From the NCBI GenBank assembly GCA_947095535.1, contig OX352774.1, forward strand, positions 70,556,416 through 70,620,415: a DNA stretch of 64,000 nt. Reading direction: 5' to 3'. The translations under genes were made by a program, and so were the position numbers. The notes beneath the pieces are model-generated. The model made no database searches. It saw only the letters and a program-made list of their open reading frames with translations, and had not been told where the DNA came from. Positions within the stretch are counted from its first letter, which is position 1, and each line of letters begins with the position of its first letter. Shown here one piece after another: positions 12,151-24,549 of the stretch. Origin of the DNA: Poecilobothrus nobilitatus. Taxonomy: Eukaryota; Arthropoda; Insecta; Diptera; Dolichopodidae.

Positions 12151-13984
12151 AAAAAGCTGTCGAAAACGACCGTCACAAAAAAAAGACCCCGAAAATTTAT
12201 GAAATTACATTATCAGAGACATGATTCTTCTATTAAATATACCAAAGACCTCTTCCAAAGTACATTTAACAAATAAAATAAATTCAGCAAATTTTTTTCA
12301 AGCGAAAAAAAAATAAACGCAAAAGACTTGAAAGTAGTTTTGGTAATTGAAGTAATTTCGCGGCGAAAACAACTGTTTTTCATCGACATAAAATTTTTTT
12401 TTTTAAAACTAAAGAAAAATAGAGAGTAAAATTTTAACAAATATTAAAATTATTTCGATTATTGGGAGTGTTTTAAATGTAACAAAAAATAAATGTCGTA
12501 GCGGTTGGTGTTGGTTGGTTTTTCGCCGGTTTTTATTGTGCACTTTATACATGTGTTTCAAACAATTTTTGAGATATCGGCACGAACTTTTACCCTGAAT
12601 GTGTTTTTAGCTTGGACCATTTTTTCTCAATAATTAAAAAACTGTCAAAAATTATCGCCACGAAAAAACGGCGAGAATAAATTAATAAACTGTGCCTAAC
12701 ATTTTTAATTTTATTTGTTTAGATTTGTTTTATGTTTTTTTTCTATTACAAGTAAGTGATTTCAACGTTTTTTTTAATGGTGCTGATGTAAAAATGAAAT
12801 TTTTAGGTAGTTTATTAAGGGAATCAGTATGATAACTTAAATGTTTTTGAATCTATAGAATTTGTGCAATTGCACAGGGGATTTTCTAGTAATTTCTTAG
12901 AAATTGTAAAATTGTCAATTTAATGAAATAGACCGCCTGTAAACTCTAAATCTGTACTACACTCTCAAAGTTCAAATGTAGAAAGTTTTTTTTTTCAGTT
13001 TTTTTTAATATTTATATCGTCGATGATACTTTACTGACAAGAACAAATTTTAAAAACCAGACTATGAAAAATAATTCTATGTCTGAAGCTTCAGCTAAAT
13101 TATAAAAAATGATGTAACTGACGAAATATTTTTGTTTTTTAATAGATATAACCTTTACAAAAACCGGCTAATTTTCTACGCTTTCTATATAATATAAATT
13201 CCGCTACAAAACTTACAATTGACATCTTCAATTATTTCGAATATTCTAGAATCTAGCATGTTTACCGATCATATAATATGGTCCGTAATAAAATAAAATC
13301 AACCATAGTCTGTTCAGTTCTAAGAAGAGAAAATTTATATATGTATGATTAATTTTTGGACTCAAATCTGGCCAAATGATTTTCGATATAATTCAACAAC
13401 AACAAATCGTTGTTATAAATTAGAATAATTTTAATTTCACACAATATATAAAGAATTATAAAGTTCAATAGCAGACGGGACACTCTATACCTTACCTTTA
13501 TAAAAACTAATAAATCTTTGGTTTAAAAAACTTTTATTAAATGTACACACCTGACCAATTGGCATAAGATTTTATATAACTGCTAATTAATTTTTTGACA
13601 ACTGCTAATGAATTTTACTAGTATTATAATTTTATTTTTTAATTAACTTTAATTAGCGACACCTATTATATACTTTGATAATCACAAAACATTAAAAATT
13701 CAAATGATCGATTCAAGTGTTTCTTAATGTAAATTTTGAAATTTTCGTAAGTATGTTACTATTTTATATATTGTTTATGTACAAAACTTTTCACTTTAAC
13801 AATGCATAAAATTTTCTATTACATAATTTAATTTTCCTAATTAAATTTCTTATATGGCATTCTCTGAAAAACTAATTATTTAAAAAAAAACTTTTAGTTT
13901 AATATTGGATAATGCATGTCTATAGTTGTACCATGTATGTAGATATATATTTTTGGAATTAAATATATGTATATGGTTTGTATA
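12151..13984. other. AT-rich stretch, mostly unrecognised
   Basis: Holds the possible eroded third copy of repeat D (12150-12700). The rest is AT-rich sequence without a supported gene. Confidence 0.5.
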
Positions 13985-14260
13985 CAGTTAGCCGAATGTT
14001 AAATTGACAAAAAGAACATTTCGCAACTTTCCATTTTACAAATGGTTGTTTGTCATGATGACACTTCGCAAAAAGATATTTGGCAAACATATGTTTTGCA
14101 AATAGTATTTAGAATTTTTGCGCGGGATTTTAAGTCTCTGAGATTTTATTATATGCAAAAACAACATTTCCGGGATTTCAAGTTCCGGTAATTTTCATTA
14201 GCAAAAAATATTTCCGGGATTTTTAAAATTTCCGGGATATCGTGGTATTCCCACGAAAAA
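13985..14260. repeat. Unclassified repeat block with three TTTCCGGGAT motifs
   Basis: TTTCCGGGAT occurs three times between about 14165 and 14240, once followed by a partial copy (AAGTTCCGGTAAT). To the left, GCCGAATGTTAAATTGAC and TTTGCAAATAG resemble parts of 55485-55640 (TTGGCTGAAGTCCGG, TTTGCAAATGTC). The element class is not recognised. Confidence 0.4.
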
Positions 14261-17200
14261 AATTTTTAATTTTTTTATCTTTTAAAAAATACTTTTTCTT
14301 TTTTACTACACGTTCACAACCAATTTCTGTATTTACAAATCTATAATTTCTTTATTTAACACGTCCATAATTCTATAAAATCCGACATGTTCTCCATCAG
14401 TTGCATGCATTCTGGGATGCCACGATTCTACGTAATTTTGTGTTCGTGGAATATCTTTTTGATCTAGTTCAAAGCAACTTCAAAAAGTTGGGGCAAATAG
14501 TGGTGGTTTATTTTTATCCCAAAAAACAACAAAAATTAGAAAATAATACCGTTACATTAAACTCGATTTTTTATTATCACTTATAACGAATTAAAATAAA
14601 TATTACTTGAAGTTTTTATTTGTTAAGTGGATTGTTATGAAAAGTGTTAGTAGCAAAGTGTCCTATTTGATAAATAAACAATTTACTATGCGGTAATTTT
14701 GATAAAATGAAATTTCTGAAAATATATAAATTATGTCAAATAGCATTAGGTGAAATGGGAATTTGACATATAAATTTTGCAAACAGGTCCGCTCTCTAAA
14801 TATATTTATTTAAATTATTTATTACATATTCACAACAAATAAATTAACGTTAAATAAAAATAGTATAAGTTAGCGCAATATGCTAATAGACAAATGTTAA
14901 ATAATAATAACATTTAATTTAATGCAATTTAAATACTATATAATATTATGTTATTTATTACTTTATTTAATAACTCTAATTTTTTTTTTAATTTTCAATA
15001 TGTAAAAAACTTCTTTTTGTTTTTTTGTTTTATAATTTCCTACTAAATATGAATGTAATTTTACATTAAATTTATTTAAAAATAGTATGCATATAAATCA
15101 TATCCAATTATATAATTAATAATATGTTAGTATAATTGTGTCCCCTACAAACAATATTGAAAAAAAAAAGATTGAAAATTACGATTATTTTTAAATTTAA
15201 CCTCTGTTTAAGGTAGTAAAATGGAAAAAATGAATGCAGGGCCTAAAAACTCGTTAAGAGTTTTAACTCATTTCATTGCATCAAAAATTTCGTGGGATTT
15301 TTGTCTTAGTATCTACTAAAAAGAGTTGTACCAATGACATTTTTCTGATTTTTTAAAAATAGAATTTTTGATTCATTGAAGTAAGTCAAAAGTCCCATTG
15401 ACATAAAAAAATTCCCCAACTAAAAAATAAAATAATTTTGGAAAAATATATACCTATACCTATACATATAAATAAATATATAAAATATATTATATCAGTA
15501 TATAAATTGAGTTGATAATTTTTTTTTTTTTATTATCAATCAACCACGAGCTTGCGTCTTTTCACCACCTTCTGTATAACCAACTAAAAAAATCTCTATT
15601 TTTTTTTGTAACCCCATAAAAACTCCCTAACTGTTTTGAATATATTTCAATTATAAAATATTTCAATAAGTGCAAAGCTGTCGCCCCTAAATATTTACTA
15701 ATAAAATTTTTGAAAATCACATTTTGTGGCCTGACTCTTATATAACCTATGATTAAGTTTTTTTTTTTTTGATAATAGGAGTTTTGGTCAAGGAACTTTT
15801 GGCCTTGCACTGAAAGAATTACATAGGTTTTGATTCAATTTGATCTAAATAAAATTAAATTATACTTCACATTAAACTTTATTTTTGGAAAGTATGCTTT
15901 TAATTCTAGATTTTCGGTTTAAATGATCAAGTTATAAAATATTATTTGTTTGAAATCATTTTAAAAATAAGGAAAAAGGTTTTAAGATTTAATTAAAAGC
16001 ATTATTATGATCAGATATCGTCAGAATTATATCTCTGAAATCTCGTATAAAATACAACTCTACTAAGCTCTACTCTATTTTCAATCGTTAGTTGATGGGA
16101 ATCAAGAATTTAATATAAAATGAAAAGTAAAATTCAAATTTGATCAATGACACATTGATTAAATCAAACTCCGGATAGGTTACTGTATATATATATTATT
16201 AATAGTAGATGTACCGCATGCCTATAACAGGCAAAAAGTGGATAAAATTAATCGATTAGTATTGATACAATGTATATATAATTAAAGTATGGAATGAATA
16301 AGTATATAAATAAATTCAATTCATTCAATTGTTAAAATTGTTTATAGATACCAAAATTTTGCAATCGTCAGAATTTCTACTTTTGATCCAACCGGTCAAC
16401 AAAAAAACAATTTTTTCCTAAAGGAAGAAAAATGAACAAAAAAATGAAAATTAAAATGTAAATAATATTTTATGTTTTTCTTTACATTGTTTTTGTTTTT
16501 TTTTTCTTACTCTATAGAAAAAAAAGTAGAAACATAAAAGTTTAGATATTATAAAACTTGTTTTTTTTTTTGTCGTAAATAACAGCAATTTTTAAAATAA
16601 AGCTTGTATGAATCATAAATTTTTAATTACGAAAATCATTTTTCTTTTTTTTTTTTTTTGTTTTTCATAATTTGTAATTAATAAATAAAATTATTTTTCT
16701 TTTATAACTTAAATTTTAAACATTTGCAGTGATTGTAGTTTTAAACCTTTGATTTTAATTATTACTATTATGTGCATATGTAATATGGTTTTATTTTTCC
16801 CATGACCACCCATTCAATTATAGCTTCTCTGTTCATGCTTTCACGACAACAACAATCAAGATTATTAATTATCTTAAGTAAAAGTAAATTTTTTACTTTT
16901 TCTTCAAGGAAAAAATTTATAATCATTGGTTTAAAGTCTATATATGCAAAATACATGGTGGAAAAAAGAAACATGATTTTTACTATAACATAATATAGTG
17001 GAGATTATCTGATCATTGACAATGTAAAATGTGATTTTGTTTTATAAAAGTAAAATTTTGTTAAGATATTCAAATGCAAAAAAAAAATCATTAAATAACT
17101 TGGGTTATTCTAGCTGATTTTTTTTTTTGTTATACGTAATTTTCCTTTATTTAATTGATTTAGTTGAAAATTCAACTTCTAATAGGGAGATCCAAAAGTA

Positions 17201-17381
17201 AACTTGACTTGAGATAAAGATTTAGTTCATCTTTTAGAGCTAATTTTATTATAAAATAACATAAAGCCAGAAATATAAACTAAGGGTGCTTAAAAGGATG
17301 ACTAAATAATGAGTTCTTATATAATATCTCTATATTTCTGTTATCTTTAAAAAAAATAACTGACCTAACATTAAACTAAGT
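14261..17381. other. AT-rich stretch, no supported gene
   Basis: Mostly simple AT-rich DNA. Two slightly less AT-rich patches (15230-15415 and 15540-15815, the latter with AGTTTTGGTCAAGG and CTTTTGGCCTTGCACTG) could be old repeats, but no partner copy is present here. Confidence 0.5.
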
Positions 17382-17470
17382 GGTCTGGGTGATCGAGTGG
17401 TTAAATAAATTACTTATATCTGAGGGAGTGAGGATTCAAATGCTGCATAAAAATGTAGGTACTGAATAAA
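17382..17470 (+). mobile_element. Degenerate tRNA-derived SINE head
   Basis: TGATCGAGTGGTTAA (from about 17390) fits a pol III A-box and GGATTCAAATGCT (from about 17432) is a degenerate B-box, at a spacing close to that of a tRNA. No clear target-site duplication was found, so the right boundary is uncertain. Confidence 0.4.
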
Positions 17471-17652
17471 ACAAATATTCTCCGTTTGTAAGATAAGAAA
17501 TTCTAAAGATTACCGTAGTTACTATTGTTGACCAATGAAATACGAAGCAGTTACTTAAATAGTCTTATAAATAACTTATAAATAAAGTATCAGTTAAACA
17601 TCAGTTTCTTGAGTTCTGTCTATAGAATTTATTAAAATATTATTAATCTAAA

Positions 17653-17816
17653 TTTTTTTTGTTACCATTTCACTCCTGTAAGGAGCAAAGGACATCGACT
17701 AATTTAGTAATTTGCTTATTATATTCATTTAGACTTAGCTTTGATTTCTTGAACCATTGAACCCAAGACTTTTTGTTTGAAAAGACAATGACTTAACCAC
17801 TAACCGTCATAGTTCA
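17653..17816 (-). mobile_element. tRNA-derived SINE with 12-bp target-site duplication
   Basis: On the - strand the element starts with an A-box-like TGACGGTTAGTGGTTAAG (17792-17809), has a B-box-like GGTTCAATGGTTC (17751-17763), then a body containing TTAGTCGATGTCCTTTGC and CTCCTTACAGG, and ends in a short A-tail. It is flanked by TATTAATCTAAA (17641-17652) and TATTAGTCTAAA (17817-17828), a 12-bp duplication with one mismatch. The 3' body matches 42416-42550, so this is a dispersed family. Confidence 0.75.
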
Positions 17817-17828
17817 TATTAGTCTAAA

Positions 17829-18554
17829 CTATAGAATCTAGATTATTTCTTTTAAATTTCTTCCGTTTTAAGTTTCGATAATATTTTTTAAAATCTTGTT
17901 CGTTTTCCCAAGCTTAAAACTTTATATCGAATATATATATATATATAATTTATTTTCTTAATTTGAATTTAAACGTTATGACCTATGAACTGCGTGCAAA
18001 GAATTTGTTGCGTTTATGTAAAATTTATGTAATCATTAATTTTTAAATTACTTGTAATAATTTAAATTTTACCCCCCCCCCAAAAAAAAACAACAAAAAA
18101 ACACATGAAAGGCCGTTGATTTTTTCAACATTGTATAGTACTTTGAAAATCTATAATCGATAATTAAATATCGTTTTTTTTTCAGTCTTTTTTTTGTAAA
18201 AAAAAACTAATAATTAAAAATTTAATAAAATAATACTGTACGTAAATAAATGATTACTTCAAGTATAAAGTAAATTAAAATTTGCATGCAAGTGTATAAC
18301 TAAAAAAAAAAATATACATACATAATTATTTTAATTGCTGTTAATAATTTAATGAAACAGAAAACAGTTCGATTTATTCTACCGTTTTGTTGCAACATTT
18401 TGAAATTTTTGCAAAAAAAAAAATCTTTTCCATTAATAAACATATTTTTTAAAAAATACATTGTCTATATGGTATTTACGTATCATATGTATAAAACTTT
18501 TAAAATTCCCATTATTATTTTAAAAAAAAAAAATTGTAAATCTTAAACATAATA
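17829..18554. other. AT-rich stretch with a C10 run
   Basis: A run of ten C at 18072-18081 followed by an A-run is striking in such AT-rich DNA. No gene is supported. Confidence 0.55.
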
Positions 18555-18582
18555 CAGTGAAGGTCACAATTATTTACATACA
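18555..18582 (+). mobile_element. Solo Tc1/mariner-like terminal sequence
   Basis: CAGTGAAGGTCACAATTATT continuing to ACATACA, preceded by TA, matches the general form of Tc1-type inverted ends (CAGTG...GGTCAAAATTATTT...). I did not find the opposite end in this window, so it is at most a fragment. Confidence 0.35.
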
Positions 18583-18614
18583 TTGTAATTTCATGAATGA
18601 ATTATACAAATAAA

Positions 18615-19150
18615 ATAAAACCCTACAAAATCCCCCAGCTGTAAAATTAAATTTGGTAGATATATCGCAAGAAAATAAGGCAAAATACCTAGGAATAATA
18701 TTTGATGTCAAAGGTGGAAAGTGAAAGTCTGAAAGAAAAAAGTCGAACTAGAATCGAAACATAGAAAAATGTATTAGTAGCTGCTAAGTTAAAACCCTAG
18801 ATTGCGAATAGAATATAAAATTTTGTTACATATCCAAATAATTAAGCCTTCGGCATACTGCTGTGAGATTGTGTCAAACAAACAAATATTCAGAGCATCC
18901 AAATTTTCCAAAATAAAATTTTACGCAGCATGGTAAACGTTTCTTCGTACGTATGAAATATATATAAAGAATTAAAAAAAATATGCACTAAAACATAGGA
19001 TCTTTTTAGGCACTTATAAATGTAGAAGCATCAAAACTCCAACATTCCAAAAATGCCAATACAGGACTTCAGAAAACTAGCCCACTAAATTTTAGCTATA
19101 AATGCAGATTCCCTCACGGAAGTCTGCAACTCGCAGTAGATCCATAAGAG
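18615..19150 (+). mobile_element. Jockey-like non-LTR retrotransposon relic (C-terminal reverse transcriptase region)
   Basis: Broken reading frames retain the order typical of the end of Jockey-clade reverse transcriptases: AKYLGIIFD (codons from 18680), then ILLHIQIIKPSAYCCE (about 18810-18860), then IFQNKILRSMVN (about 18897-18935), then SSYV and a stop. Frames shift between the blocks and stops interrupt them, so the copy is dead. It lies just right of the Tc1-like end. Confidence 0.7.
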
Positions 19151-21524
19151 TTAACGGAAAAATAATGGCTAGTCTTTAATACTAATTTTAATTTTTAAGA
19201 CACGAGGCTGATGTTTTTAATAAGTTAAAGTTGCACGTAACTGTGTTTCGTAAAATATCTTTTGATGATTCTCATTTTCCATAAAGAGACACAAAGAGAC
19301 AGAAAAAAAAAAAACTTTTTAAACTTTGTAGTATTAAAATGAGTTTAGAGTATTAAAACGATAACTTATCAAATTCAAAGTTCTATTAGGATAAAGGTAA
19401 TTCAAAAAGTCGTAAGTGCTATTATTAAGTGTAAATAAAAGTTAAAAAAAACCTTGAAATTCTCTATCATCTCTAAAGCATTAATTGTTCGGCAGCTAGC
19501 TATTCAATTTGATAATCTTCATTGATCATTTTTAATTATTAATGATATTGTGAAGTGGAAAGGAGAATATCTTAATTAATTTTACTATAATAAAAAGCAG
19601 ATACATATTTGATAAGTTAGTTGAACCAAAACACTATTTTTCTCTTAATATAGCTTTAATATATTATGTATTTATATTGTCCGTATAATAAAGATATTAA
19701 CTAAAATTATATACATATATTATGCGAAACTTGTATAACTTTTGTCGAAACTTATATAATATATAGTAACAGATATACACTGCGACGATTAGAGATTATA
19801 AAAGAGATTAAGATCAGTAAAAATATCCTATTGTAGTTGGGATGTAATCTTAATTCTTCTTGAGACTTTACAACACAAAACTCGAAGACAAGTTTTTATT
19901 GAATAACTATCAGCTTTTCCATCATCACCTTTCGTTTAATGGATCTGTGCTTTGTATATTATATTGAAAATTTTTATTGTTTATTCAAAAAATTGAAATT
20001 CAATAAAATAAATTTCTGTATAATTTCAATCATTTTGACATCAAATGTATATATATATATATGTTTGCGCGCATAAATATTATCTTCTTTTAACATCACA
20101 TTAATAAATTTTTAAAATAATAAATTATTAAATTCACAAATTATATAATATGAACTTAATAATTAAGTAATTATGTATTATATAATTTTTTTTTCCAATT
20201 AAAACAAAAATAAAAAAGAAAACAAATGCACCCAAATATATGCAATTTAAATTATACACTAATTTACTTAATAAAATAACAATTTTTTTTTTTTTTGTTT
20301 TTAAACCTTCTAATTTAAAAATAAAGTAGTAAATCTACAAAATACATAAATTTAATATTTTATTTACAATTCTCTGTAATAAAATATTTTGTATTTTTTT
20401 TTAATTACTTCTGCATTTACTATCTCTTTTACTCTTCAAAAATCAATAACTTTTTTTGTTATGTTTTTAAACAAAATATGTAAAATTTTTTGTAGTGTTT
20501 TAATATTTAAATTAATTTTTGCAAATTTTTTCGCGGTAAAAAAAGCAAAGCCTTTAGTTTTTAATTTTTTTTTTTTGTTTTAGTTAATTCGATTTCACGC
20601 CGAGCGTATTTAAAAACTGACAACTGAAACGTTTTAAAACTTTCCAACAACTGACAATGAAACAAAAAAAAAAATAAATATATGAAAAATATGTTAACAA
20701 CAGAATTTTTACAGAGACAATCAATAGTAACAGTTAAGAAAAAATAAAAAAGAGTTTCGAGATATTATTTAAAAATTTTACATTTTTAATATTCAATATT
20801 AGTTTTTTTTTATAATAAACTAACAAATAACTGAACTGAACGTGAATCAAAACGAACCAAACCAAACTAAACTGAATAAAACTAAAACCAACCCAGCCCA
20901 TAAATATTCCATTGGAATTCTATACGTACATCATTTTATAGATACTATTATTATTGTTGTTGTTGCTATTGTTGAGATGTTGATCTGTTTATTAAATAGT
21001 TTTTGTTGTTTTTGTTGCCTTTGATGTTGTTGTTGTAACTTGGAAAATTATAAGCTTTTTTTTCTTCTTTTTGTTTCGTTAAACATTCCTTAGAACAATT
21101 AACTACTTGTTTTATAATTTTATTGTTGGATTTGTTGTTATTTTTTTTTGCTGCAAGATAAATTGATGAAAATTTTATATATGATCGTGAAAATATGTAA
21201 ACAATAATATTCTATTGTTATTAATAATAAATTTAACTTATGTTTTAATAAAATAACTTGTATATAACTTATATTTAACAAAATAATATAATCAATAAAC
21301 AAGTTGATCATATTTAAACGAAATTCTATAAATTGGCTTTAAATTAACTACAAACAATCTTTTATATAAATAACAAGTGGATCAGTTCCGATGATCAGTA
21401 ATCTTATACATTAACTAGTAATGGGTGCTTACATTGTAAGCGTTCAAACAATTGATTACATTGTATGACATTTTAAAAAAATATCGTATCGTCGACTTTT
21501 ATCGATAGTGCTTATAAAATCCTT
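19151..21524. other. AT-rich stretch, no supported gene
   Basis: Simple sequence, including TTG-rich tracts at 20950-21040 and a run of AACCAAAC-type motifs at 20850-20890. Frames of 60-64 codons here are low in complexity. Confidence 0.55.
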
Positions 21525-21785
21525 CAGCATCCAAGCAGAGTGACCTGGAACCATGATCCGCAAATAAAAGTTGCAAAGTTCGCTAATATATGTTTAATGA
21601 TTATGATGATATATTACTTTATGACTTTTATATAAAGGGCTTATAAACGGTCTTAGTACTCCTCAAGCAGAGCGATCTGCAAACATGAACCTCAAACAAA
21701 AGTCGTAGAGCTTGTCAAAATCTTTTTAATGATATCGCACATGAAAATATTCAGGTACAAATATTTAAATCCCCATACAACTTAT
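21525..21785. repeat. Degenerate tandem duplication of about 140 bp
   Basis: Two halves share, in order, GCTTATAAA, AAGCAGAG(T/C)GA, a block like CATGAACCTCAAACAAAAGT and TTTTTAATGAT. Copies start near 21510 and 21645. Family not recognised. Confidence 0.5.
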
Positions 21786-23322
21786 AAAACGATAAAAGGA
21801 CTCCTTTGGAAGCAAAAAGTTACATACTAAACTATCAAATGCCTATATTCTAAACTATTTGTTAGAAGCAGCTTAATATATTATACAATTAATTCAGATG
21901 ATCAGTTTGTTTTTGTTTCGAACGATTAATTATTTATTTTAAAATAATTTGCTTTAATATCTATTTTAAAAATAAAGTCATTATCTTTTCCTTTCGAAAA
22001 AAATAAAATTTAAAATCTTGTTATACAAAAAACTTTAAAACAATTGTGAATTTAATAAAAAAAAGAATTACGTTATAAAATCTATTAATCATAAAAGTGC
22101 ATTCTGACAAACAAACATAAACATATTGCATAAAGTAAATCTAAATATCAGTATTCATGTCGGATCATTGAAATTTTAATGAACTAAACACAAAATCGAA
22201 TCAAAAAAGTGTTTGTGCTGTGAGTGTAAATTCCAACGCTATAAACTTAATAGCTGTCACCATACTAGTTTAGATATTGGTACTAAATATATTTGTCAGT
22301 ATATAGATAAAACTATTTTTTTGTTTTGAATTTGTTATTTTATGCTGAAAAAGCATTTTTTCAAAGCGTTAATAACCTTTTTCCTCTAATATGTATATGC
22401 ATGCATTCAACAAAAGTAACAATGACAACAACAAAAACCTGAATAATAATAACAACAGTTGCAACAACAGAAAATAAAAATATTGTTCTTAAGTTTGAAT
22501 GCTTGTCTGCTTGTTTGTTTGTTTTTAACTTGAGAAGTACATACATGAATGAAACAAACTTTTGAAGAAAGACTTTCAGCTTCATGGAAAATGGATATAG
22601 TCTGCGTTGTATTCTATTTTGTTAACCCTTTGCAGTATGAGAGCCAATTAATGGATTTTCGTTTTTTAGCTCAGACTGTATACCATTGATTCAAAACTTT
22701 GCAAAAACATTATGCCATGTTAAAGGAGTTTCCTACATACATTTGGTTATGATTTATTAATCCGTTTCGTCACAACCACCTTTCAATGAATTAGATGCGA
22801 AGGAATTGTTACCAATTTTGCAATACACTTCTATATTTATAAACACAAACTAAAAACAATTTTTTTTCTTATAAAGATGTTTTCATCTTTCCGTTGTCCT
22901 ATATCTAAACGCCTTCGTCGACTTCAATGTACCTCAATGGTCCTATCTAAACTTCAAAGGACCTCAATGGATTGATTAAATTACAATTCATTAAGCCATT
23001 TCTATACTTCGATCTGTCCAAAAATTTACTACAAAAAATTGAGAACATATTTACATATTGCATAATAAATATGTAAGTATACATTATTTAAGATAATTAA
23101 ATAATATATTCCTTTTAAATTTCCATGAACTTTAAAATTATCTGGGTTTTAAATACATATTTCAACAATAAAGTAATTAAAATACTGGAGCTAGTCTGAA
23201 ACACCACTAATCAAGTTATTGAAACGCCGATTTTGTAATCAACTGTAGAATCTCCTCTTAATATTATTTTTTACATTCATATTGCAACGAAAAAGCTTTA
23301 AAATATTTAAGTATCTTGAAAT
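21786..23322. other. AT-rich stretch, no supported gene
   Basis: Contains TTAACCCTTTGCAGTATGAG at about 22623, which resembles one end of a piggyBac-type element, but no matching right end was seen. ACCTCAATGG is duplicated near 22930 and 22965. Confidence 0.5.
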
Positions 23323-23332
23323 TTTGCCTTAA

Positions 23333-23523
23333 TAGGGGCCTCGGTGACCTAGTGGATAAGAGCGTATAAAATACGCTGTAAATACCGAGGCAGTGTGGGT
23401 TCGAGTCCCACACACGTTGTAAGAGTTATTCTCCCTTACGACATCTGCAGCCACGCCTGCACAGGAAAGGCTGTGTAATTTCCTGTCCATTTATGTGGCA
23501 GAGAAATGCATTAAAAAAAAAAA
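23333..23523 (+). mobile_element. Full-length tRNA-derived SINE with 10-bp target-site duplication
   Basis: The head is tRNA-like: A-box TGACCTAGTGG (23345-23355), an anticodon-arm hairpin GCGTA...TACGC, and a perfect consensus B-box GGTTCGAGTCC (23398-23408). It continues for about 100 bp beyond a tRNA (CCACGCCTGCACAGGAAAGG, then ATTTCCTGTCCATTTATGTG) and ends in an 11-A tail (23513-23523). TTTGCCTTAA directly flanks it on both sides (23323-23332 and 23524-23533). Intact pol III boxes and a perfect duplication suggest relatively recent insertion. Confidence 0.9.
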
Positions 23524-23533
23524 TTTGCCTTAA

Positions 23534-24549
23534 CTTTTTTGTAATTTAGAAATCTAGGACGAAGTAGATAAAATTCTAGATTTTTCCATTCAAGAATTTT
23601 TTTTTCAAGATTTTGATATAAAAAGATTTTAAAAATAAAAAATTCAATATTTTGTCTATACAATATTTTTTTTTTCAAGATAAGGTTGTGATCTCAGATA
23701 TCTCCTCAAAAACTACCGTTATTATAACAACGTTCAAAAATATTATTTAAATATGTAAACACTGTTCTGCTCAAGCTTTTTTTAAAGTCTATTTTTTAGT
23801 GGAATTTATTGTTTATAATTTAAAATATTTATTTTTTTTTCTTTTTTTTAATATTTAAATAAAGAATTAGTGGGAAAATCTAGTAAAATTAAAAATAAAC
23901 AAACAGTATAAACAAATTTTTGAACTTTACCAATACATACATACATTATATATATTCAATGTAATATAATAGGAAAAATAAAATGTAAGACCAGTTTCCA
24001 ATGAAGTTTAACTTTAAGATGCATTTTTTTGTTTTGTTTTCTTTTTTTTGAACATATGTAAATGTTATTTGTTGTTGTTGTTGTTGTTGCTGTTGTTTTT
24101 ATTTTATATTATTTTATAATGTTGCTACTGACTTTGATCATTGCTTTATTAAATGAGTGGAATATTTTTTTTAAGCTATTTATATTTAACTACAATATTA
24201 TGTTTTAAGTTTTAGTGTATAATTTTTTTTAATTTTTTACTTCAAACTTTTATTATGTGAAATTTGAAAAAAAAAAGTTGACTGACCTTTAAAGATGTTA
24301 AAAAAAATTAGAGCTTATTAGAAAAAACTAAGAGCTATATTTATTATGTCTTTTGAAATTATATATTATTGACTATATTTTTCATTAAAAACAAAGAGGA
24401 AAGTAATTTTAAAGATAGTTTTTCTTTACTACTTCTGTCTGTCCACTTGCATTTTTTAATATTGATTAATCAGTTATTTATACAACCCCAATCAATAAAT
24501 CAAATCAAAAATTGAAGAAATTCATTCTATAGAAGAATAAATAAAAACA
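23534..24549. other. AT-rich stretch with TTG microsatellite
   Basis: A (TTG)n tract lies at about 24070-24095. No gene is supported. Confidence 0.55.

Noticed and set aside
22623..22645. Second piggyBac-like end TTAACCCTTTGCAG
   Set aside because: No inverted partner with TTAA was found nearby.
23335..23415. A tRNA gene
   Set aside because: The A- and B-boxes are good, but a 100-bp tail, A-run and flanking target duplication show a SINE.
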